Assembly: GCA_963556495.2 (NCBI GenBank)
Contig: OY747707.1
Coordinates: forward strand, 7,127,001-7,191,000
Source of the DNA: Valencia hispanica
Lineage: Eukaryota; Chordata; Actinopteri; Cyprinodontiformes; Valenciidae
DNA: 64,000 nucleotides
Reading direction: 5' to 3'
The notes under the pieces are model-generated. The model was not told where the DNA came from and did not search any database. It was given only the letters and a program-made list of their open reading frames with translations. This document shows positions 1 through 10,502 of this stretch, piece after piece. The translations under genes and the position numbers were made by a program. Each line of letters begins with the position of its first letter. Position 1 is the stretch's first letter.

Positions 1-303
1 TATTGTGTATCATGTGTAATGTGTGTTTTTTTACTTTGAATTTCCATTGTTTTTTTGTTTTTTAAATCACCAAATCGTGTAAAACACCTTGAATTATCCT
101 GCTGTTGAAAGTGTGCTATACAAATGAAATTGCCTCTCCTTGCCTAGACATCCTTAAAATCATAGTTATCTGGAATTTAAGCATTAAAAATGCAATAAGC
201 CAAATCTACATATGCAGGCAACATACGATGAGCTAATTTTAGTATAGGTAGCAAAAACGAACTTTCCATTAACACATTTCTAGAATCTGTTCATAACCCT
301 CAC
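1..303. other. Intron at window edge, with LINE-tail-like sequence
   Basis: No exon of the PARP14-like gene is visible left of its splice donor at 302-303. Around 75-150 the sequence has the features of a fish LINE tail: a CACCTTGAATTATCC block, then TATACAAATGAAATTGCC. A related tail is seen near 23840-23900. The remaining PARP14 exons (end of the third macro domain, WWE and catalytic domain) should lie beyond the left edge. Confidence 0.5.
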
Positions 304-3300
304 CTGTACCAATGGCAGGGAAGGAAACAGAAGTGTAGGAGTTCTTCACACACATTTGGAGTGCTTCCTTTACGGTCTTGTGGATTTTCACTGGGTCTGT
401 CTGTCCGACCAGGTGAATAATTTTGGTGCACTTTAGGTTTCCTGGTACAGTCATTATCATGCCCTGATTGGGCTGGGAACCTGGTGGAGTGTTTCAATCA
501 CAACCACAATCATAACTTGGCTACAGAACTAAATTAACCAAAACATTAGCATGCAAGAGTTTCCATTCTTACCGAGGTATTGGCATTCTTCTAAAACAGC
601 TACACCTGCTGCTTCCAGAATAGCCTTGGATACTCCTGGGAAGGTAGATCAAAGGAAAGTTTTGAAGGTTTTGACAATGTCAACCAATGTTGACATTTAA
701 AATTAATAAGTGTGCTTCAGTAATAAGGGCGAGGCACTGAGGCGGACATTTAAAATTAATAAATGTAACTAGACTTGATTGTACATTCATATTTACGTCT
801 TTTATTATACAAAACATGTATATCTAACAATAAATGAATACTGGGAAGCTTAAAGCATGCATTTAATGCAATCTGACCATTTATACTTTGCACAATAGAT
901 ATATCACATAAAGACTGGTTTACCTGACTTGAGAGTGAAGCTATCATTTGAAGAGTTGACGATGACATCAGTGGTCTCCTTAGTTATATCTCCAGTAACT
1001 ACCTGAATCGTCACATTTCCCAGTTTGGTCTCATGCGTTCCTGAACTGGAGACAACTTTGGAGAATTTGCCTGCTGGTAGACATAAACCAGACAGAAATA
1101 TCTATTTAACCCCGAAATCATACAAATTATGAAGTCTTGTGTTAGTTAATCGAAAGGCAACTGGAAAACTCAGCCTACCTGTACTTTGTGAAGAATCTGC
1201 AGGTGCTGGAGCTGTAGTTACTAAAGGAGCTGTGGCACTGGGGAACTTCTTCTTAAATTCATCGGTGAATGCCTGCAAAATGAATTGGATAGATACTTTC
1301 TTATAACAAAACCATTGTTCATCAGACTAAATTACAAATTAATTCCAGTAGAAACACACATGGAAGTGCAATGTGCTAAATCGAGAAGCAAAAGAAAAAT
1401 CGTCTAACTGTGCGTCTTGGTAGTTTGTGCATTCAGAAAGTTCTAAACAGCTGCTTAGTACTCTAACATTAGACCGATTCTTATTTGTTTGATTACCGTA
1501 ATAGTCTGTGTATCTCCAGGATAAAGAACAACTGTAATCTTCTTAAGGTGCTTGGATTGTCTCTGGCTGCTAAACTCTAGGAATGTATCCAGCATCAAGG
1601 AGGCAGCGAGATTTTTTGGAAAACCCAAGTTTCCTGTGCCAACGGCCGGGAAAGATATAGACGTCAAACGGGTCTTCTCTGCCAGGTCCAAGCAATCTTT
1701 AAAGATCCCAGTTAGAGTCTGAAAGACAAGATGTAAACCAGATTATCTAGTAGTTTAACCAAATCATAAAGATACTTAAAACGTTCTACACCTGATGAAA
1801 GTAATGTACCTTTTCAGCAGTGCCCTGGCCATTGTCCCAGCTTGGAGCAATCGCATGGAAAACTTGTTTGCTTTTTAGCTTGCAGCTGTCCGTGACAACA
1901 ATCTCGCCCGGCGCTCCACTGGTTTTCTGGCTATGTACCAGCTGCTGAAGCTTGGCTCCAGCTGCACTGAAGATGGCTGCTGAAATTGCCCCTTTGTTCA
2001 ATACAAGATCTTCTGCCACTGTGTTCACAATCACTTCTGTCTGAAAATGTGGTACAACACAATGAAGACAAATCATTTCAATATTTTGTATGGATTTCAT
2101 AAAGGTAGAGAGACAGATTGAGTAGGGTTCTGTGAGGCTCTTATCTTTTACCTAAAGTAGAAAGAACTCACAGTAGAGTGAGTTTACATACAGAAGTAGA
2201 AATCTTGACAGGCTAATTCAAAAACAGCAAAAAACTAAACAGTTGTCTCACATGAAAAAAAAAGGTTTCCCATCTATTAAAATGACATTGGATCACACCG
2301 GTAAAGAAATTAGCTTTATTAGAGGGCCCCAGCAGAACCAGCAATTAGCCTCATTCTGCTATCAGGATATCCTACTCTATCAATTATAGTTCGAAGGACA
2401 GTCCAAGCTAACAAAAGTTTAAGTTTTAAACGTTTTATCTTTAAGTTAAATACTGAAAAACATGCATATTTACCTTGGCAGCTTCAATATTTCCCTTTTT
2501 AAGAATGATGTTCAAGCCCTCTTTGGTTAGCACTCGGAACAAGCTGGGGTCAGGTGGAGCTAGCTTGAGTAGTGGAGACTTTGGACTAATTTTAGGGACA
2601 GGGTTTTGTGACACAGCACTAACTCCATGATTTCCAAACTCCTGCTTCACAACGGCCTCCATACCAAGAGCAACATTGTCCTCATTGTCCACCAGATGAA
2701 TGGTCTTCAGGGTGTTGTCATCATACTTCTCATCACAGTACTCCTTCACTGCTTTAACGATGGTAACCAGGCACAGATTGAGGGGGAAGCCGAGGGTTCT
2801 GCTGATGGCAGGAAGGGCCACAGAAACACAGCCACACTTTTCAGCAAGTTCTAAGCTTTCTTTAACAGTTCTTCTCAACTGGACCTCAGCCTTTTTTGGC
2901 TTACTTTGATCAAAAATGGGTCCAACGGCGTGGATTACTTTTTTGCAACGAAGCGTTCCTCCAGCATCAGTTACAACACAGTCACCAGGTCTGAGATTTC
3001 CTTTTCCATAAATTATTTGGTCACATTCAGTCTGAAACTGAGGGCCTGCAGCTTTGGAAAGTGCCAAAGCAAGACCTCCAGTATTTTTCAAGTCATCAGT
3101 AGAAGGACTGACAACAGCATCCACAGAGAAACTGCACATGTCTGCCTTGGAGACTACTATTTCCACACCATTAGCTGTCTGGACTTTGTAAACAGGTTTT
3201 TGGACATGTACTAAGGCAAAGTCTTTGTCTTCATTAGAGTTATCAACCAGTTGGACCAGGCAGTCAGTATCGTTCTTAATTAAGGAAGCATAAAATGACT

Positions 3301-6300
3301 CTTTTTCCAGGAAGAACTTCTTGCCTCCAGGTTTTGTGACTTTAAAACTATCAAAGAACAGAGAAGAGAGTAAATCTGTGACTATGGTCTTGCAATTGTT
3401 CACAGCAGCTCTAGAGCCTCTTAGGATGATTTCCTCCTTTCCGAACGACACTTCCACCCCACCTTCCAGTTGTTTCAACCAGGGCGTCTGACTTTTAAGG
3501 TACTCGATGACGACATTTGCCTCAACAGCAACAAATTCTTCAACATGAGCATTTTCTGTTAAAAAGTCCTCGAGTTCACTGCTGACTTTGTTTACACTGT
3601 CCTTGTGACCGGACACTACCACTTGTTGTTGACAAGTTATAATCTGAGTTCTCATTCCTGACCCACTGTTGGCTTTTTCCAGTTGATGGACAAGCTGCTG
3701 CCACTCCGGCTTCTTCAAGACTTCACTGTCTTCAATCTCGATGTATTGAGATTTCAGTGTTTGGCTTAGATGGTCTTGAGCACTCATTAGATCCTTGTCA
3801 GAAACTGCAACAAGCTGCACCCTCTGTGGACTGATCTCCAAGGCTGCTTTAAAGCCGTCGGCTGTGAGAAGTGCTTCAGTAGCCTCCTCTTGTTGTTCTT
3901 CCTTCAGCATGTCAAGCAAAAATTGATCTACTTCTAAATTCTGTCGTTTTAATGCAAACATTGCATTGCTTATCACCTTGGTGGCATCAATAATCTCATC
4001 CACAAAGCCAGTTACTTTCAAAGCTTTGTTCTTTTGATCGTATGACATTTTGAGTTCTGGGTACACTTGCAAGAGCTTATCCTGAAGACCATCTTGAGAA
4101 AGGATGTGGAACATCGATGGTGACACGTTGATCTCTTGAGTTTTACCTAATTTCTTCCTCCGGACCCTTTCCTTAATCCTGCTAAGAACTTCTGAAACAA
4201 GTTTCTCAAGTGTGTTGACATCATTCTCGAGGCCGGCCACCGAAAGGACACCATTGGTTTTATCAGGAACTACAACCACATCTTCCTTCTGGAGTTTCTC
4301 TTTAATCTTCTGCTCAGACTCCTCCCATGCCTCTGACTCCAGGGAGAACTTGATGGATCTGAATTTTGACACAGCCTGAGCCAAGGCTGCCTTCACAGTA
4401 TCGGGCCACTCTTTGATGATGGCTTTGGCATCTTTTTGCTTCAGTAATAAGGGCGAGGCACTGAGGCGGACAGCAGACTGCTCTAGGGTTATGTTGCAGA
4501 AATGTTTTTCCAAATCGCGACAAACTGTCTCCAGAGCTGCTTTGTGGTTAGCTAGGTATCTTAGGACAGCGTTGTCAATGGGCTCAGAGATGGCAGCAGG
4601 AAGTTTTGGTGATGGCTTATCTTTCCCGTAAAGTGCTACCCCCAAAGATTTGTAAAACGGGTAGACTTTGACTTCTTCCTTTTTTATTTCGTGCTTCTTA
4701 CTTAAGACTTTCTTAACAGCTGTGAAATAAAATACAAAATACACTTAGCAGTCACTTTTGTGAATCATAGAGCAGACTTTCAGAATAAACTTCAATAATT
4801 ATAATGTAGTGCAGCACCTTGGTGGTTCTTAAATGTGATGACAGCAGACTGTTCAGCCTCATTCAGTTGAACATCGTCTACATCTCCACCTTTACTCTCA
4901 AAGTAGAGGTATAGCATGTCCTCACTGCAGTCGGAAACCCCTTCAACCACAACTTTTTTTGTGGCCTCAAGGGGTCGGATTGATAAGCTCTTCCTTGAAA
5001 ACATCCGGTTTTGAGGACATCTTTCTACAAACTCAGTGTTATCTGTGAAACATGTAAAATAAAAATATGACATGTCATGCTGGTTCAAATATTATTTTAA
5101 ATACATAAACTAAGTGGGTACCTTTTCCTCTCTGGAAAGTCAAAACAGCAGATGAGATGTCAGGGATGAGTTCCAGAGTGTAGTCCTGGGAGTCAGATGG
5201 TGAGCTTAGATCTTTTAATATGTTTTCCACAAGCATTTCCAGGAATTCTGGGGTTACAGAGTCTGGAATGTTTCCTAAAACAGCCGACTTGGAACACTGC
5301 TCCTCATCTGCTGAATCCACATCTTCGCCTTTTGCCCCTGCCTGACCTTCATCCACAGGGTTGGGTTCTGGAACTGTTGACTCTTTGTCGGTCCCTGCAT
5401 GGTCTGCTGTTATTAAAATATGAAACATGAATGAGTAACAACCTGTTTGCCACTAACAAATAATATGAGTAAATCAGAAGCAAAATATGTATGTGTATTA
5501 CAATAAGATAATCAGTACATTTTTATACAATATTGAAGTGATGTTTAAATTTCACTCCAGTAGAGGGAGACATAGATTTTCAAACTACAAGGTTACAGCA
5601 GTCAGTGATTATCTACTGACCCAAGAAATATTTTCAAAGTACAGAAAGCAAAAAGATGGGTCAGTTAAAAAGTAAATCCCATCATTGTTTAAAATGAATA
5701 TATTTCAAATATGAAGTACTAAATTAGAGCAAATTTGATGCAGATTAGTAAAATTTAGTAAAACAATATCCAGATTCTTGGTTTGAAGACTAGTTTACAG
5801 TTTTACTAATCACTGAATGGCTTAGAACCAAAATATATTAAAGATCTTTTGTCATTCCTTCAACCCCCCCAGACCACTCAGGTCTTCTGGTTCGAGTCTA
5901 CTCTGCATCCTCAGATTCGAAACCAAACATGGAGAAGCAGAATTCAGGTTTTTTGTTCCTTGTTACAGAGAGATTTCTATGTTATGTCAATAAATTAATT
6001 ATGTAATTATTAGTGAAGGGATGTGGGGAATATGGCATAATTATTAGAGTCAAGGAAGAGGCCTTTCGCCCACTCTGTTCTAACTGCGTGACTCCTCAGC
6101 TGTGAGAAGTGTTTTAGTTAACCTTGCAATGAAGACATAATATTAGAAGACTAAAGGCAGAAGTTGCTTACAGTGAGACATGATCTGGGGAAGGGCTGGG
6201 CAATATGGCCTCAAATCGATATTGCAGATTTTACTATAGCATGGGCAGTAACGATATCTATTGCAATATATTCTTTGCTTTTATTTATATATCAAAATGA

Positions 6301-8670
6301 CTTTTTTTTTTTACATTCTCACTTTCCAGATACATTGCAGCAGAACAACAACTTCAATTTTTTTTAGAATGCCATTTAAAGAAAATGTATTATGCAAAAT
6401 GCATTTTAAATTTTTTTCTTCCAAAAAATGCGACACAAAAATTGTCAAAACATAAGGATGAATTTATTTTAAATAAATTAAAAGCTAAATGTTTTGTTTT
6501 TTTAAACACAAAGTTCAAAATTGCCCGCTTTCCTCGTTACACATTTCTAAATTTAATCTCGCACAAAAATAAACCTGCACATATTTGAATTAACCCCCCC
6601 CGTTAAATGAAAAACAACATTTTAAACTTGCAATATGTAGTGTAAAGACAAACACTGAACATCAGTATTTATCCTCCTTGATGACAGCTTGATGACATCA
6701 TCAAAATGCACAATTGCAAGTATGCCGGTATAGTCAAAATATTTACCTTAGGCAAAATTGATATCATTTCTACCTTATACCTTTTATATCGCTCACCACT
6801 AATCTGGGGTACGAGAGAGTAAGACGGTTGGCCCAGACGGGCTCATGTACAAGACTGGCCGTAATAAAATATGAAAACGCCAATCCAGACTCACGCCTCA
6901 TCCATATGGGAGGAAGAAGATATTTTCTTCCCATAACATCTTCTAATCTGGAACAAACTTCTGGAAAACAGCAAAAGTTCTGAAACACTGAGTTCCTTTA
7001 AATGACGGCTAAAACCCATTTGTTTGAAGCTGCCTTTGCTTAATATTAACTCAAACATAGATTAATTGTAGTCTGTATTCCAACTTTTGATTACTATTCC
7101 TTACTGCAATGCTATTTTTTTGTTTGTTGTGTTATGTTTTCATGATGTAAAACACTCTGAATTATCTTGTTACCAAAATGTGTTTTTATAAATAGTGAAT
7201 TGTTTACTTGTGTAACATTTTTTTCAGAAGGTTTAAGAATAACATTTTTCATATAAGTGCCAGTGCATCTTTGAAAAAAAGTTATGTGTGCATAATTCAT
7301 AATAATACCAGTAATTTCAATTCAATTCAGTTTATTTATATAGCGCCAATTCACAACAGATGTAATCTCAAGGTACTTTACAAGAAGTAATTTCTCTACA
7401 ATCGACAAAACATTCCCATCAGTTTAAAGTTTGATTTTTTTCTTCTATTTAAGGAATCCCAGCAGATTACACTGACTTGAGGTTATGCCACAATTTATGC
7501 AGACTCCAACTACAGCAATCCCTCAGTACAATAAATTATTATGTGTTTGTAAACTTATAATTAGGTCCTAATAAACATTTTCTGAGTAAAGAAAGTAAGA
7601 AGATGTGGAAATTATAAAGCAAATCCCATAATTTTTAATAATAAACAAATGTCATACCAAGACCAGATATTTCCTCCATGGGTACTTACTCTTTTTGTTG
7701 CCTTTATCAGATGATTTCCCCTGTTTAAAATCAATTTTACAAACATTTTAGACATTTTTCTTCTGGACATTAATGATGAATTTTACATTCAGGAACTGGT
7801 TCGAAAAAGTCTTCAACGAGGTAATAAACAGATAAGTTTATCATGTAAAAATATCCTCATGCACACAAAGTGAAAGAACATAAGCAAGAACGACATCAGG
7901 CTGCACCCTCTTGGATTTCTGATCAGTCATATGACTTCCAGTAAACAATAAAAGCCCTGCAGGACCAGGTCTTCTTTATTAGGGGCTCAGAGTTTCAAAC
8001 AGAAAGTGTTCAAAGGTCTGGGGCAGATCAGGTCAGCATAATTCCACAAAATTTGGATCAGATAACCAAAGTCGTAAATCACAGCAGGTGTGGAATGGGT
8101 TTACTGACCCATAAACAAAAAAGAAATCAAACCTGCAAAGAGAAATATGCCAGCAACATGTTTACAGCAGCCAGGCCTGTTATGGGATTACAGGAACTAA
8201 CTCGGCTCTTCAATAATTATCCCAACAATAAAAAGCATTGGAATATTCCACTGTTAGAATGCAAACCAGTGTGTAAAACAGATTGTGAACTAACTTCAAC
8301 TCTTCAGCACTCACTAACCTGCTCCTTTTTCCCCTCTGAAGGAAGGCGAACTGCCATCTTCAACACCCCCTGATCCAGACTGATGTGGTGGGACTCTTTG
8401 GCCAGGACATTTTTCTGGTCTGAGACAGAAAACAAGGTGAATCCAGCAGGGTTTTGTTTGTTTTTTTATCATAAAAGTGACATTCTGGAACTCACCCTCC
8501 TCTCTGCGGAAGCGCAGCAGCGCGGTTGCGCTCCCGGACTCATAGTCCACCTCACAGTCTCCTCCGTTCGACTTTTTACTCTGAAAATACTTCACCAACT
8601 TGTTTTTGAGTCTCGGTGTGTTGGTGTCTTCCAGCTCCACCAGAACAGGGTAGGAATATTCCTCCGCCAT
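304..8670 (-). CDS. parp14: PARP14-like mono-ADP-ribosyltransferase (5' part, 12 exons, runs off the left edge)
   Basis: Interferon-linked ADP-ribosyltransferase with macro domains. Coding exons in transcript order, all with GT-AG borders and matching phases: 8496-8670, 8319-8419, 7690-7720, 5122-5406, 4818-5042, 2474-4719, 1810-2040, 1497-1718, 1179-1272, 924-1073, 573-635, 304-480. They give 1333 residues: RRM-like domain about 1-90, two more RRM-like units about 120-300, KH-like repeats about 300-775, macro 1 about 782-970 (VDAVV, GGLALALSKAAG), macro 2 about 998-1172 (TEVIVN, FPAVGTGNLGFP), a Pro/Ala/Thr-rich linker, and macro 3 from about 1210 (TDVIVNSSND, FPAIGTG). The start sits in GCGCCATGGCG, a strong Kozak context. 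WWE and catalytic domains are not in the window, so the activity is inferred from the family. It is head to head with the PARP9-like gene. Sister paralogue identity within the PARP14/15 group cannot be settled here. Confidence 0.9.
692..762. repeat. Intronic copy of a 36-bp PARP14 exon segment inside an 18-bp direct repeat
   Basis: Bases 713-748 are identical, 36 of 36, to bases 4437-4472 in the large coding exon of the same gene, in the same orientation. The insert lies between two copies of GACATTTAAAATTAATAA (692-709 and 745-762), so the flank was duplicated when the segment arrived. It sits in the intron between the exons 924-1073 and 573-635. It looks like a templated insertion made during break repair or replication-template switching. 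Confidence 0.9.
5850..7170 (+). repeat. LINE 3'-end-like remnant in the PARP14 intron, interrupted by a hAT element
   Basis: The parts 5865-5960 and 6802-7170 resemble the 3' region of fish L2-type LINEs: codon-like text for CGAGTCTACTCTGCATCC, then TCTGGAACAAACTTCTGG, GAAACACTGAGTTCC and a terminal AAAACACTCTGAATTATC. No open frame survives. The hAT-like element 6191-6801 interrupts it. Family assignment is from recognition of the pattern only. Confidence 0.45.
6191..6801 (+). mobile_element. hAT-like non-autonomous element with perfect 8-bp target duplication
   Basis: The left end reads AAGGGCTGGGCAATATGG and the right end, reverse-complemented, reads TAGTGGTGAGCGATATAA, an imperfect terminal inverted repeat. 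The element is flanked by ATCTGGGG at 6183-6190 and again at 6802-6809, the 8-bp duplication expected of hAT insertion. It is about 611 bp, AT-rich and non-coding. A diverged relative in the opposite orientation lies at 21063-21760. Confidence 0.75.
7318..7388 (+). repeat. Short interspersed repeat fragment
   Basis: TTCAATTCAGTTTATTTATA followed by TAGCGCCAATTCACAACA and CTCAAGGTACTTTACAA is a tail pattern that I recognise as dispersed in many fish genomes. It lies in the long PARP14-like intron and has no open frame. No target duplication was found. Confidence 0.45.
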
Positions 8671-8715
8671 GGCGCTATGGCCTCCCAGCCTGTTCGTCTG
8701 CTGGTCCGACGGAAC

Positions 8716-8732
8716 ACTTTCAGTTTTGTTTC
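8716..8732 (-). promoter_or_regulatory. IRF/ISRE-like element 1
   Basis: The plus strand reads ACTTTCAGTTTTGTTTC. Its reverse complement contains AACTGAAA, which matches the IRF half-site AANNGAAA, preceded by a second GAAAC-type block. It is an imperfect ISRE. It lies 46 bp upstream of the PARP14-like start codon. Confidence 0.5.
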
Positions 8733-8912
8733 TGGTGAAACGAAGAAGGGAGGCGGACTTCTTACTGACGCAGCCGCACTGCTTTGCGGGATTGGCGCAG
8801 AACGAAGTGCAGTAGGAAGAAGGACATGTTTTTTATCGGTTATTTTGAAGAAATATTAACTCGAACCAGCTAAACCAGCTAAACCAGTCCACACCCTGTA
8901 GCCTGCCAGTTT

Positions 8913-8929
8913 ACTTTCAGTTTTTCACT
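8913..8929 (-). promoter_or_regulatory. IRF/ISRE-like element 2
   Basis: The plus strand reads ACTTTCAGTTTTTCACT. The reverse complement AGTGAAAAACTGAAAGT has the same AACTGAAA IRF core as element 1 and a second GAAA four bases away. It lies directly beside the NF-kappaB site, near the probable PARP9-like start of transcription. Confidence 0.55.
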
Positions 8930-8930
8930 C

Positions 8931-8940
8931 GGGACTTTCC
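8931..8940 (+). promoter_or_regulatory. NF-kappaB site
   Basis: GGGACTTTCC is a perfect match to the classical kappaB consensus GGGRNNYYCC. It is 1 bp from IRF/ISRE-like element 2, the close spacing seen in cytokine-inducible promoters, and 12 bp before the PARP9-like first-exon donor. Confidence 0.6.
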
Positions 8941-8952
8941 GCGCCAGGCAAG

Positions 8953-10487
8953 GTGAGCGCTTCGCCTCTGTAATCAGTCTTTTATCCGAAACTAGCCCAC
9001 TGTTTACATTGTTTATCCATGAAGGTTTTCTTCAATCTTAACGTAAAGTTGCGCTGAACATAGCCTAGTCTTTCATAATTCGCCTCTGGATGTGACTAAA
9101 GTGATCGCTGGTGTGAAGATGTGCTTTCAAATAACAGGATGATCGGGAAAATGGCGAGAAGAATCTGAAACCATCAAGTCAACGTTTGCTACGTCAGTTT
9201 ATTGAGATTAAAATATGATTACTTTGCTTGCAGCTGTGCATAAAGGAGAGCCTAAACATGCAACGCTGGAATGCAAATTGAATTTAAAGCAAAATGATCA
9301 AAATATTTGAGCAAAATGATCAAAATAAAGCGTTTTGATTATACCATAAAGTAATCAGATTACTTTAGAATATAGTTGAGGTAGGGAACTGTTTCTAAAC
9401 AGATTGTTTTAGATCAAATTTCTGATTATTGGTTGCTGAAATATGTTTATTTTAGTCGTCTTTGTCTCCCTCTGCTGGAGCGAAGTTAAAATAACACTTT
9501 AGTTTCAGTACTGAACCCCTGAAAATGTGTCTCTGCGCACGAGGTACATATGTACATATGTACATACAACCTTTATCTCACTAATGCATTCGTTCAAACA
9601 GTTCTCACTTGTGTGTGCTGTTATAGATTTAGTAGATTTTGTTTAATTGTTCTGTTCAGCACTTTGGTGAACTTTTGGTTAAAGTGCTTGATGAACAAAA
9701 GCTGGATTTGGGTATATTGATATCTAGTTTGTCTATTCTAGCTCTTGTGACTTATGAATAAAACAAACTATGAAACAATTTTTTTCCTTTCTATTGTATT
9801 GTATTGTAATGATTTTTCTTCATTTAAACTGTGATTATTTTAAACTAACCAACATTCCCATCTCAGCCTTACTTCAAAGAGTTTTTTGTGTTTGAACACT
9901 TCTAAATTGTTGGTTCTGGATATTTATTATTTAGATTAGTTTTAAATTAATCTGGCCCTGAGGAAGCACTGATATGTATTTGTTTATGAATCTGAACACT
10001 GATCTAAAAACTATTGGATCATTTTTATTACCTAAAGTCAACTGATCAGTGAATGTTTGGTAGACTTGTCAAACATCTTGGCAGATAACTTATTTTGAAT
10101 TGCATCTTTATTCACAGCTTGGAGCATAAACACTAATAATTCCAATGAGACCATGAAATGACACCGTTTACAGGAAAATGGCTTTATTTTTTTAAACTAA
10201 AAATTGATTTCCAAATATGAATTATTCCTAAAATGTTGTCACATATTATCACAATGTAAAATAAAAACTGTAAGATGCCTGAAGTAGATGTATGGTATAT
10301 CATAGTTGTTTTGTAAGACCGGAAGTGGATTGTGGGATCCAGAGAACTGATTTAGCATCAGAAAATACATCTGATGATTTAAGGATCTCCTGTATACCAC
10401 CTTCTTCTTTCTAACAGATCTTTAGGAATCTCATTCAACTGCGTCCTCATGATATTAAAGGTACTGGTATCTACAATCTTTCCACAG
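8953..10487 (+). other. 5'-UTR intron of the PARP9-like gene
   Basis: The donor is CAAG/GTGAGC at 8953 and the acceptor TTTCCACAG ends at 10487, 15 bp before the start codon. The interior is AT-rich with no sustained open frame. I see no exon or clear mobile element in it. Confidence 0.55.
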
Positions 10488-10502
10488 GTTTGCTAAAAAA
10501 CC

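Larger units (their letters stand above)
8671..8952. promoter_or_regulatory. Shared head-to-head promoter of the PARP14-like and PARP9-like genes
   Basis: This is the 282-bp stretch between the minus-strand PARP14-like start codon and the donor CAAG/GTGAGC (GT at 8953) that ends the probable non-coding first exon of the PARP9-like gene. It is richer in CpG than its surroundings. It contains two IRF-type elements, an NF-kappaB site and a TTC-N4-GAA (8730-8739) that could be a STAT site. No TATA box was seen. Coupled induction of both genes is inferred; transcription start sites were not observed. Confidence 0.65.

Noticed and set aside
8383..8859. Plus-strand 158-codon frame over the PARP14-like first exon
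   Set aside because: Antisense to two well-supported coding exons and across the shared promoter.
9541..9570. Short palindromic ACATATGTACATATGT run as a regulatory site
   Set aside because: Small, in an AT-rich intron, and without any supporting context.
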